Made by a program: the position numbers and the translations under genes
IMG/VR virus record: IMGVR_UViG_3300032323_001295
Location: 1-56,825 of that record
Strand: one strand, 5' to 3'
DNA from: a virus
DNA length: 56,825 nt
In this document: one piece after another, positions 39,647 to 46,148 of the stretch
How positions within the stretch are numbered: position 1 is the stretch's first letter
Layout of the letters: each line of letters begins with the position of its first letter
The notes under the pieces: model-generated
The model's database searches: none
The model's input: only the letters and a program-made list of their open reading frames with translations
What the model was told of the DNA's origin: nothing

Positions 39647-40522
39647 ATGAACGATCAAACTGCTACCCAAATCGATGTTATTGCACAGGCTCTCAAAGAG
39701 CTAACTGAGAAACAATCATCTCAAGATATCGTTATTAACGATCTGAGATTTCTCGAATTTCGTGCTAAAAAAGCCGAGGACAACTACGGCAAAGGTCTTA
39801 TCTTTACAGGTAAGGGCTATACCAAACAGCTGGTTTTCAACGGAAACCCCGACAGATTTTTCAGCTCTGAAAATATTGATCTAGCAAGAAATAGACATAT
39901 TTCTATTGACAATGTTAAAGTATTATCAGAGAACGAACTAGGAGAATCAGTTACTAAAAGTAACCTGCAGGAGCTTGGTCGTTTAAGAGGATTGATCATT
40001 GACGGTTCGATGGTGATCAACGGTTACTTGCATTATAATGCTGCTTCTGATAGATTGGGTATCGGAACAGAAAGTCCAAATGCTGCTTTCAGCGTTATGG
40101 AAGATAGCATCGAAGTTATGCTAGGAACAACAGAATCAGGAAATGGTTTAATTGGAACATATTCTAGCATCGGATTAGACATTGTCACTGACAATACCGC
40201 AAGGATCAGTGTCAGCGGAAACGGTAATATCGATCTAGGAAATCCCAACAAACCTTCAATACAAACTCGTGTTCACGGCAAACTCAGTGTAGGAGTAGCT
40301 ACTCCGGATCCAGCAGTGGATCTACACGTTGCTGGTCCAGTTCGATTAAACAACCACATCCAGATGTACGCATCAGAACCGCCCATGTCAGGCACTTACA
40401 CCGTAGGCGATATTATTTGGAATTCTAATCCTACAGTAGGTCGCTACGTTGGTTGGGTATGTTTAAGAGCAGGTAGTCCCGGATCTTGGTATCCATTCGG
40501 AGAAATCAAAGAAAGAGGTTGA
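39647..40522 (+). CDS. virion fibre / neck-appendage-type structural protein
   Basis: The protein has 291 residues. The N-terminal 50 residues are helical (IAQALKELTEKQSSQDIVIN). The rest is beta-rich with SDRLGIGTESPNAAFSVMED and NGNIDLGNPNKPSIQTRVHG, repeat units typical of trimeric phage fibres. The end GRYVGWVCLRAGSPGSWYPF is a common fibre tip form. A late-type box sits immediately upstream. The next gene starts two bases after its stop region. Confidence 0.65.
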   Translation: MNDQTATQIDVIAQALKELTEKQSSQDIVINDLRFLEFRAKKAEDNYGKGLIFTGKGYTKQLVFNGNPDRFFSSENIDLARNRHISIDNVKVLSENELGESVTKSNLQELGRLRGLIIDGSMVINGYLHYNAASDRLGIGTESPNAAFSVMEDSIEVMLGTTESGNGLIGTYSSIGLDIVTDNTARISVSGNGNIDLGNPNKPSIQTRVHGKLSVGVATPDPAVDLHVAGPVRLNNHIQMYASEPPMSGTYTVGDIIWNSNPTVGRYVGWVCLRAGSPGSWYPFGEIKERG

Positions 40523-40523
40523 T

Positions 40524-41156
40524 GTGCCAGTATTGGTTATCGGCAACGGTGAAAGCCGTAAAGATTTAGATTTATCTCCGTATCTTAACAGTTTCATTAC
40601 AGTAGGTTGTAATGCTATCCATCGAGACTATACCACTGACCATTTGATCTGCTGCGATCAAAAAATGGTACACGAATCGATCAAAAATCCAAACACAGTC
40701 GGCAGTAAAGTATACACAAGACAGCGTTGGTTGAATACCAACTTAAGATATCTTGGAAACTTAAATCCCTTACCTGATCTTCCCGTCAATGGTGATTCTA
40801 AACCAGATGACGACTTCAATTGGGGTTCGGGGCCTTACGCAGTATTGTTAGGCTGTCATCTTTCGTCCGAAGTCATCCTGCTAGGTTTCGATCTATACAG
40901 CGAAAACGATTCAGTTAACAATGTTTACAAAGATACAGACAACTATCTAAAATCAAATCAATCATCTGTCGATCCAGCCTTTTGGATTTATCAAATTGAA
41001 AAACTGTTTGATCATTTTAAAGATCACAGTTTCATATGCCTAAATAAAGAATCATGGAATCCGCCTCCGTCTTGGAAAAAAGAAAACGTAAAGTTCCGAA
41101 ACCACAATTTCTTAGACAGGATGGTTGACATAGTAAATAACAGTATAGTACAATAG
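40524..41156 (+). CDS. Rossmann-like protein resembling DUF115/sialyltransferase-type proteins
   Basis: The protein has 210 residues, starting at GTG. VLVIGNGESRKDLDLSPYLN at 3-22 resembles the first strand and phosphate loop of MptE/DUF115 and CST-like proteins (GNGPSL-type). GSGPYAVLLGCHLSSEVILL and GFDLYSEND also fit that layout. Function may be sugar transfer or phosphate-group transfer. With KdsA, GT8-like and FkbM genes nearby, glycan assembly is a plausible role. Moderate-to-low certainty. A promoter for queD overlaps its end. Confidence 0.5.
   Translation: MPVLVIGNGESRKDLDLSPYLNSFITVGCNAIHRDYTTDHLICCDQKMVHESIKNPNTVGSKVYTRQRWLNTNLRYLGNLNPLPDLPVNGDSKPDDDFNWGSGPYAVLLGCHLSSEVILLGFDLYSENDSVNNVYKDTDNYLKSNQSSVDPAFWIYQIEKLFDHFKDHSFICLNKESWNPPPSWKKENVKFRNHNFLDRMVDIVNNSIVQ
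41125..41154 (+). promoter_or_regulatory. sigma70-type promoter for queD leader
   Basis: TTGACA and TACAAT with an 18-bp spacer. The predicted start is about 41161, two bases before a pseudoknot-like element. Confidence 0.6.
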
Positions 41157-41162
41157 TTCTAT

Positions 41163-41210
41163 AGAGGACTTCAATGACGCTCACCCCTCTCTAAATACTC
41201 TGCGTGTCAT
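41163..41210 (+). promoter_or_regulatory. pseudoknot leader before queD; possible preQ1-type riboswitch
   Basis: Stem 1 AGAGG/CCTCT (41163-41167 with 41186-41190) encloses ATGACGC (41174-41180), which pairs in seven base pairs, one G-U, with GCGTCAT-type sequence at 41204-41210. That is an H-type pseudoknot with the same strand order as preQ1-I riboswitches. The CACC just before the second strand of stem 1 also resembles that class. The tail between stems is less A-rich than the known consensus. It sits in the 5' leader of a PTPS/QueD-family gene. Confidence 0.45.
41190..41197 (+). promoter_or_regulatory. T4-late-like promoter box
   Basis: TCTAAATA overlaps the pseudoknot's linker. It is weaker than the TATAAATA form, but similar boxes occur before other late genes. 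Confidence 0.35.
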
Positions 41211-41246
41211 CAAACTTACTCGCTTAATTTTTACAGGAGGCAAGAG

Positions 41247-41771
41247 ATGGCGAAATATCTTTCAACAAAAACATACGGCAATGACAGGGGTCTTAGTTGC
41301 TGCTTCAGACAATGGCGTTCGACACACAGTCATTGTTCACTGCTACATGGTTATTCCATTGGCATCAAATTAATCTTCGAATCAGAAACCTTAGATGATC
41401 GTAATTGGGTCATGGACTTTGGCGGACTCAAAGCATTTAAAGAATGGTCAGAATATATGTTTGATCACACTCTGGTAATTGCTGAAGACGATCCTCATAG
41501 AGCTATGTTTGAGAATATGGCTAAACTAGGATTACAAGACAAAGGCGGTGTCTGTGATATCAGAATCGTAGAAGGTGTAGGCTGTGAAAAGTTTGCAGAA
41601 CTTGTCTACAAAGAAATGGCCACGATACTTCATGTTTTTAAAACAGGCAATACCTACTATTGCCCCAACGGCGAAATCTTTAATGCCAGATATCCTGTAG
41701 GATCGGGTGTAAGATTAAAGTCGGCAGAAGTATTTGAACATCTAGGTAATTCCGCAGTATACGAAGGATGA
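41247..41771 (+). CDS. queD: 6-pyruvoyltetrahydropterin synthase / QueD-family protein
   Basis: The protein has 174 residues. Cys18-Cys19 precede THSHCSLLHGY (His27, His29, His34), which supplies the zinc histidines; VMDFGGLK at 55-62 is the family's DFxxLK block. The canonical HGH is HGY here, so the zinc site is somewhat divergent. QueD makes 6-carboxytetrahydropterin on the way to preQ0; PTPS relatives make pterins. An ACAGGAGG ribosome site gives a firm start. Its leader has a pseudoknot. Family certain, exact reaction less so. Confidence 0.8.
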   Translation: MAKYLSTKTYGNDRGLSCCFRQWRSTHSHCSLLHGYSIGIKLIFESETLDDRNWVMDFGGLKAFKEWSEYMFDHTLVIAEDDPHRAMFENMAKLGLQDKGGVCDIRIVEGVGCEKFAELVYKEMATILHVFKTGNTYYCPNGEIFNARYPVGSGVRLKSAEVFEHLGNSAVYEG

Positions 41772-41959
41772 ACTCGTTTGAAAAAATATGGGCCCGGGCA
41801 ACTGGGCACTTGATGGGACACACGGATGATGATCGTCCGGATGTTCCCATTCTCACAGTTCGTGAAGCAAGGATAGCATTATTCCTTAAAACGTTCTGGG
41901 TAGTTATACACGTGGTCACCTGTTGCTTTATTATTGCCAATGTCATTAGACACTGGTAA
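41768..41959 (+). CDS. small membrane protein (63 aa)
   Basis: The N-terminal 35 residues are soluble, with [13 protein letters not shown]; one transmembrane segment covers about 39-59 ([20 protein letters not shown]), ending in RHW. The start overlaps the queD stop by four bases (ATGA), so it is translationally coupled. Probably an inner-membrane protein with its N terminus in the cytoplasm by the basic flanks. Function unknown. Confidence 0.6.
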   Translation: MNSFEKIWARATGHLMGHTDDDRPDVPILTVREARIALFLKTFWVVIHVVTCCFIIANVIRHW

Positions 41960-41967
41960 ATAATAAT

Positions 41968-42798
41968 ATGCGTACATTTAATATTAACACTCTTACGGCC
42001 AGCAATAAAAATAAAATTTTTTTAATTGCTGGCCCTTGTCAAATTGAAAGTCAAGATCATGCCGAACATATGGCCGGATCTATCAAAGAAATCTGTGATC
42101 AATTAAACATTGATCTCATCTATAAAAGCAGCTTTGACAAAGCTAATAGGTCTAGTGTCAATACCAAAAGAGGTATAGGTATCGACGAAGGTCTTAGCAT
42201 ATTAAACGCTGTTAAACACGAATTTGGTATTCCTATACTAACAGACATACACGAAAGTTATCAAGCTGAACTAGTAGCAGATGCAGGTGTAGATGTTATA
42301 CAAATACCTGCGTTCCTTTGTAGACAGACAGATTTGTTACTGGCAGCTGGCAGAACAGGTCGTGCGATTAATGTCAAGAAAGGACAGTTCCTTGCTCCCC
42401 AAGATATGAAAAATGTAGCAGATAAAATCGCATCAACAGGGAATGAGAGAATTATGTTATGTGAAAGAGGATATACTCATGGGTACAATAATCTTGTTGT
42501 GGATATGCGTAGCTTACCTATTATGGCACGTACTGGTTATCCCGTGGTCTTTGACGCTACACATTCTGTCCAGCAACCTGGAGGAATGGGAACGAGCTCA
42601 GGCGGAGACCGCGAAATGGCGCCCATCTTGGCCAGGGCTGCTGTAGCCACAGGCTCTGTTGCCGGAGTATTCATGGAAGTGCATGAAGATCCAGATAATG
42701 CTCCTAGCGATGGGCCAAATATGATCAAGATAGAAAATTTAAAATCAGTACTAGAAGACCTGGTGGCTATAGATGGAATTGTCAAAAGAAGAACGTAA
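41968..42798 (+). CDS. kdsA: 3-deoxy-8-phosphooctulonate synthase (KDO-8-P synthase)
   Basis: The protein has 276 residues, the normal length. IAGPCQIES at 20-28 (Cys24) indicates the metal-dependent class; [36 protein letters not shown] and the [10 protein letters not shown]-to-SSGGDRE region are all family blocks. It joins phosphoenolpyruvate and arabinose-5-phosphate to make the precursor of KDO in LPS. A glycosyltransferase gene overlaps its end. On a phage it could alter the host surface or supply KDO-like sugar to a phage glycan. Confidence 0.93.
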   Translation: MRTFNINTLTASNKNKIFLIAGPCQIESQDHAEHMAGSIKEICDQLNIDLIYKSSFDKANRSSVNTKRGIGIDEGLSILNAVKHEFGIPILTDIHESYQAELVADAGVDVIQIPAFLCRQTDLLLAAGRTGRAINVKKGQFLAPQDMKNVADKIASTGNERIMLCERGYTHGYNNLVVDMRSLPIMARTGYPVVFDATHSVQQPGGMGTSSGGDREMAPILARAAVATGSVAGVFMEVHEDPDNAPSDGPNMIKIENLKSVLEDLVAIDGIVKRRT

Positions 42799-43561
42799 GC
42801 GAATCAAAGCTGAAGAAAAAGCTAGGAAAATGACACACCAGACCGTTGATACTTCTAACATCTCCGTTAGTTGCACTGTACTCTGTGTAAAGTTTGGCAA
42901 CAAATACAGCAGAGATTACGTAGAAAGATTAAGAAATATGGTCAGTAGACACTTGACTGTTCCTTATGAATTCGTTTGTCTAACTGATGATAAACATCCT
43001 ATAGACGGAGTACGCAGTATCGTTATACCAAACGCTGGGTATCAAAAAGGTTGGTGGCATAAAGTTCATATGTTTGATCCTGCATTGCCATTAAAAGGTC
43101 GTGTGCTATATATGGATCTTGATGTTATTGTCTGTAAAAACATCGACAAACTTTTCACTTACAATGATAAAAGTTTTTTAGGAATAAGAGATTTCAATAG
43201 GAAATTTCACGTAACTTTTAATTCTCTTAATAGTTCAGTGATGTGTTGGAACGCTGGTGAAAAGTCTTATATATTTGAACAATTTATCAGCAACATAAAC
43301 GGCGCCCAACGTATGCACGGTGATCAAGATTGGATCTGGCATGTAGCCAAACACGAAATTAAATTTTGGCCAGATGATTGGATACAGAGTTATAAATGGG
43401 AAATCCGTGATAAAAACGAAGTCGCATACAATCAAGGTGTTCGAACATTTAAAACTGTAAAGAACCCACACATCCCAGAAACCTGCAACATCGTGGTATT
43501 TCACGGTGATCCCAAACCCGAAAATATACAAGATCCTTTTGTTATTGACAACTGGCGTTGA
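42773..43561 (+). CDS. glycosyltransferase, GT8-like
   Basis: The protein has 262 residues. MDLDVIV with Asp115 and Asp117 is the metal-binding Dx[16 protein letters not shown] lies before it and FHGDPKP near the end supplies the third ligand region (HGxPKP), both as in GT8. The first 25 residues are charged and may be extra, since the start lies inside the kdsA end; a shorter start at MTHQTV is possible. It would transfer a sugar from a nucleotide donor, perhaps in the same pathway as kdsA. The UV endonuclease promoter overlaps its end. Confidence 0.8.
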   Translation: MELSKEERKRIKAEEKARKMTHQTVDTSNISVSCTVLCVKFGNKYSRDYVERLRNMVSRHLTVPYEFVCLTDDKHPIDGVRSIVIPNAGYQKGWWHKVHMFDPALPLKGRVLYMDLDVIVCKNIDKLFTYNDKSFLGIRDFNRKFHVTFNSLNSSVMCWNAGEKSYIFEQFISNINGAQRMHGDQDWIWHVAKHEIKFWPDDWIQSYKWEIRDKNEVAYNQGVRTFKTVKNPHIPETCNIVVFHGDPKPENIQDPFVIDNWR

Positions 43562-43573
43562 TGATGTTATACT
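43545..43573 (+). promoter_or_regulatory. sigma70-type promoter, leaderless
   Basis: TTGACA and TATACT with a 17-bp spacer. Six bases then separate the -10 box from the ATG at 43580, the same geometry as the promoter at 254. Confidence 0.72.
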
Positions 43574-43579
43574 AACTGT

Positions 43580-44608
43580 ATGACTACAAAACGCATAGGC
43601 TTTGCCTGCAAATGGATTGACCATCCCGCACAGGTAGATGGTATCAAACCCAAAGACGACTGTAAAAAATACAACACAGGTTCTACTACAGTGGCCTGGT
43701 TAAATAGACAGACCAAGGATGTGGCCACCGAAAAGCTCTGGACGCTAATGGAGCAGAACATTGAATCGTGCCGCTTACTTGTTGAACGAGTAGGAGAATT
43801 AGATGAAGATCTTAGAATGGTACGACTCAGCAGCGATATCCTTCCTGTGTACACTGAGCCAACTTGGGGTTGGTTTTGGCGGACTCCCGATGTCCGAGCC
43901 TATTGCGAAAGAGCATTTCGAACCGTGGGCGATCTGGCTCGCGAGAGGAATGTTAGGCTTAGTTTTCATCCTGGTCAGTTTACTGTGCTGGCTAGCGATA
44001 ACCCAGACATTGTAAATCGCTCAATTGAGGAGTTTGAATATCATGTGGACATGGCTCGCTGGATGGGATATGGTCAAACGTTTCAAGACTTTAAGATCAA
44101 CGTTCACATCGCAGGCAGACAAGGCCCAATGGGAATTGTTGCTGCGTTGGCTCGGATGACTCCCGAAGCTCGTAATACATTGACCATAGAGAACGACGAA
44201 ATCAGTTGGGGTATTGATTCTAGCCTTGAGCTAGTTGATCATTGTGCCCTGGTTCTCGACATACATCACCACTGGATTAATACTGGAGAATATATTGAAG
44301 CGAATGATGACCGTGTTAAAAGGATTATCGATAGTTGGCGCGGTGCTCGTCGTCCTGTTATACATTATTCCGTATCACGGGAAGAGCATCTTATTGGCCA
44401 TCCCGGATACCAGCGCCCCGATCTTTTCACGCTATTAGAATCCGGACATAAAAAAGCAAAACTCAGAGCACATTCAAATTTCTACTGGAATACAGCAGCA
44501 AATGAATGGGCACTGAGTTTTAGGGATAACTTCGATATTATGTGCGAAAGCAAAGCAAAAAATCTTGCTTCGTTTGCACTCTACGAAGAAGCTAAGAAGA
44601 TTACTTAG
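43580..44608 (+). CDS. uvsE: UV damage endonuclease (UVDE/UvsE)
   Basis: The protein has 342 residues in a TIM-barrel. RIGFACKWI at the start, VRLSSDILP, RLSFHPGQFTVLAS, KINVHIAGRQG, TIENDEISWG, VLDIHHHWIN and VIHYSVSREEHL carry the histidines and acids of the tri-metal site. The enzyme nicks DNA 5' of cyclobutane dimers and 6-4 photoproducts, an alternative to excision repair. The start is predicted to be leaderless. Common on phages of sunlit water. Its end overlaps the convergent dockerin-like gene by eight bases. Confidence 0.92.
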   Translation: MTTKRIGFACKWIDHPAQVDGIKPKDDCKKYNTGSTTVAWLNRQTKDVATEKLWTLMEQNIESCRLLVERVGELDEDLRMVRLSSDILPVYTEPTWGWFWRTPDVRAYCERAFRTVGDLARERNVRLSFHPGQFTVLASDNPDIVNRSIEEFEYHVDMARWMGYGQTFQDFKINVHIAGRQGPMGIVAALARMTPEARNTLTIENDEISWGIDSSLELVDHCALVLDIHHHWINTGEYIEANDDRVKRIIDSWRGARRPVIHYSVSREEHLIGHPGYQRPDLFTLLESGHKKAKLRAHSNFYWNTAANEWALSFRDNFDIMCESKAKNLASFALYEEAKKIT

Positions 44609-44903
44609 CTTTTGGCTTACGTGTAGTTGTTTTCTTAACAGTTTCTTTAGCCTTGGTAGCAGCTTTTTTAACTCCAGCTTTGGCTTTTTCCTGAACAACT
44701 TTTACATCAGCCGCATCAACTTTGCCGTCCTTGTTAACATCTGCAGTGGCTTTAACGCCTTCAACTGTGTTTTGGACTGCAACTTTGATATCCGTAGCAT
44801 CGACCTTGCCATCCTGATTTACGTCGAAGCTTTTAGAACTTCTATTGTAATACCAGATGCCGCCAAGGGCTACTGCTACTATTGCGATAATGATAATTTC
44901 CAT
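44601..44903 (-). CDS. membrane-anchored dockerin-like protein
   Basis: The protein has 100 residues. A hydrophobic segment lies at 2-18 (IIIIAIVAVALGGIWYY). Two dockerin-type calcium loops, DVNQDGKVDATD (about 27-38) and DVNKDGKVDAADV (about 54-66), have the DxNxDGxxxxxD form. The tail is a Lys/Ala-rich helix ending KTTTRKPKAK. Dockerins normally dock enzymes to cohesins; no cohesin is visible. The start has an AAGGAG site and a minus-strand late-type box. Confidence 0.72.
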   Translation of the reverse strand: MEIIIIAIVAVALGGIWYYNRSSKSFDVNQDGKVDATDIKVAVQNTVEGVKATADVNKDGKVDAADVKVVQEKAKAGVKKAATKAKETVKKTTTRKPKAK

Positions 44904-44922
44904 AGTGGATCTCCTTGTAGGG

Positions 44923-44930
44923 TATTTAGT
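44923..44930 (-). promoter_or_regulatory. T4-late-like promoter box
   Basis: ACTAAATA on the minus strand, 20 bases before the dockerin-like ATG, back to back with a plus-strand box at 44931. Confidence 0.45.
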
Positions 44931-44938
44931 AATAAATA
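44931..44938 (+). promoter_or_regulatory. T4-late-like promoter box
   Basis: AATAAATA precedes the small membrane gene and the iscU-iscA pair. It abuts the minus-strand box, giving a divergent late-type control point. Confidence 0.45.
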
Positions 44939-44966
44939 TTAGGTAGGTACAAAAAAGGAGCGCAAC

Positions 44967-45086
44967 ATGTTAGATACATTATTTTGGGTAGCAATAGGAG
45001 CATTTGTTGGTTGGAATTTTCCACAGCCGTTTTGGGCTAAGATGATTCAGGAAAAAATCCAATCTATGCTTGCTAAAAAATCCTAA
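44967..45086 (+). CDS. small membrane protein (39 aa)
   Basis: A short gene with a strong AAAAAAGGAGCG ribosome site: LDTLFWVAIGAFVGWNF forms a single membrane segment at about 2-18, followed by PQPFWAKMIQEKI and a basic end AKKS. The next ribosome site (TAAGGAAC) begins in its stop codon, placing it in one unit with iscU. Short membrane proteins of this style occur near structural genes of T4-like phages. Function unknown. Confidence 0.65.
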   Translation: MLDTLFWVAIGAFVGWNFPQPFWAKMIQEKIQSMLAKKS

Positions 45087-45095
45087 GGAACAAAA

Positions 45096-45497
45096 ATGGC
45101 ATATTCAGACAAAGTTATTGATCACTACGAGAACCCTCGAAATGTAGGTAGCTTTGACAAGAATGATCTCGACATTGGCACGGGTATGGTAGGAGCACCT
45201 GCCTGTGGCGATGTTATGAAATTGCAGATCAAAGTCAACGAAGAGGGAGTAATCACAGATGCAAGGTTTAAAACTTATGGCTGCGGTTCGGCGATCGCGT
45301 CGAGTTCACTGGCAACAGAATGGCTCAAAGGCAGAAGCTTACAGCAAGCTCAGGAAATCAAAAACTCAGATATCGCTACTGAGTTGGCTCTTCCTCCAGT
45401 TAAAATCCACTGTTCAATCCTTGCAGAAGACGCTATCAAAGCGGCCATAGAAGATTATAAAAATAAAAATGATTTCACTAACACCGCTAGCAGCTGA
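45096..45497 (+). CDS. iscU: iron-sulfur cluster scaffold IscU
   Basis: The protein has 133 residues and is nearly E. coli-like throughout. Cys37 and Asp39 in GAPACGDVMKLQ, Cys63 in YGCGSAIASSSL and His105-Cys106 in LPPVKIHCSILAEDAI are all at the E. coli positions. IscU assembles 2Fe-2S and 4Fe-4S clusters from cysteine sulfur and iron. It probably uses host IscS and chaperones, none of which is encoded here. It overlaps iscA by 29 bases. Likely role: cluster supply during infection, including to the nine radical SAM enzymes. Confidence 0.96.
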   Translation: MAYSDKVIDHYENPRNVGSFDKNDLDIGTGMVGAPACGDVMKLQIKVNEEGVITDARFKTYGCGSAIASSSLATEWLKGRSLQQAQEIKNSDIATELALPPVKIHCSILAEDAIKAAIEDYKNKNDFTNTASS

Positions 45498-45795
45498 AAA
45501 AGTACAGCAACAACTAGCTCGTAGGGGCAAAGGCGTAGGCATCAGAATCGGTATAAAAACCACAGGATGCTCTGGCATGGCTTATGTATTAGAATATGTA
45601 GATGTTGCTCCCGTAACCAGAGATCAATTCGTCTACGAAACCAATGGTGTAAAGGTATGGATAGATGGACGTAGTAGCCCGTATGTTAACGGCTTAACCA
45701 TGGACTGGCAGCGTAAAGGGCTCAACGAAGGATTTGAGTTTATCAATCCAAACGAAAAAGATCGTTGTGGCTGCGGAGAAAGTTTTAGGGTTTAA
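45469..45795 (+). CDS. iscA: iron-sulfur cluster assembly/carrier protein IscA
   Basis: The protein has 108 residues. ITGCSG-like TTGCSGMAYVLEY holds Cys34 and CGCGESF holds Cys100 and Cys102, the three cluster ligands of A-type carriers. Length and fold match IscA/HesB. It delivers 4Fe-4S clusters to target enzymes. The start lies within iscU, so the two are translated together. Its stop is four bases inside a convergent gene. The pair mirrors the order iscU-iscA of proteobacterial isc operons, pointing to host capture. Confidence 0.95.
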   Translation: MISLTPLAAEKVQQQLARRGKGVGIRIGIKTTGCSGMAYVLEYVDVAPVTRDQFVYETNGVKVWIDGRSSPYVNGLTMDWQRKGLNEGFEFINPNEKDRCGCGESFRV

Positions 45796-46079
45796 TATTT
45801 GCCCACGGGCAATGTAGTACTGGCTGGCATATCCCATATCTTTTTGCGTTCAACACCCTTTTTCTGACCAAATTTTTTGCCATCGCACTCACTACAACAA
45901 TGAAAATAATTGTTGCTCATTCGTCTGTAATTGGTCTTTTTTAAATCTCGTTTAAAGATACAATCACAGTTATCACATCTAAAGACCAATATGGTCTTTT
46001 TTCTTTTGTAGCTATGTACCTTACCTGTCTTGCTTCGACGCTCATACTCTAAGGTTTCTGTTATCTTTTCTAAAAACAT
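45792..46079 (-). CDS. zinc-finger-like small phage protein
   Basis: The protein has 95 residues. CDNC (Cys35, Cys38) and CSEC (Cys62, Cys65) would bind one zinc ion across a basic loop (FKRDLKKTNYRRMSNN). The N terminus is strongly basic (YKRKKT). The pattern resembles phage proteins related to zinc domains of homing endonucleases and transcription regulators, but no nuclease motif follows. DNA or RNA binding is inferred from charge. It overlaps the iscA stop by four bases. Confidence 0.6.
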   Translation of the reverse strand: MFLEKITETLEYERRSKTGKVHSYKRKKTILVFRCDNCDCIFKRDLKKTNYRRMSNNYFHCCSECDGKKFGQKKGVERKKIWDMPASTTLPVGKY

Positions 46080-46111
46080 CTTGTATTTACATCCTGCTTA
46101 TAAAATTTTGG

Positions 46112-46119
46112 GCTAAATA
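46112..46119 (+). promoter_or_regulatory. T4-late-like promoter box
   Basis: GCTAAATA lies about 30 bases before the ATG of the 2455-residue fibre gene and is followed by an AGAGGAAC ribosome site. Confidence 0.5.
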
Positions 46120-46148
46120 TCATATAAACCTAGTTTAGAGGAACCGCA

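Noticed and set aside
25199-41771. A complete 7-deazaguanine DNA-modification pathway
   Set aside because: QueD and a QueC-like protein are present, but no clear QueE, FolE or DpdA-type transglycosylase is seen, and the QueC-like protein is 16 kb from queD.
45792-46079. Homing endonuclease
   Set aside because: Only a four-cysteine zinc site is visible; no HNH, GIY-YIG or LAGLIDADG motif follows.
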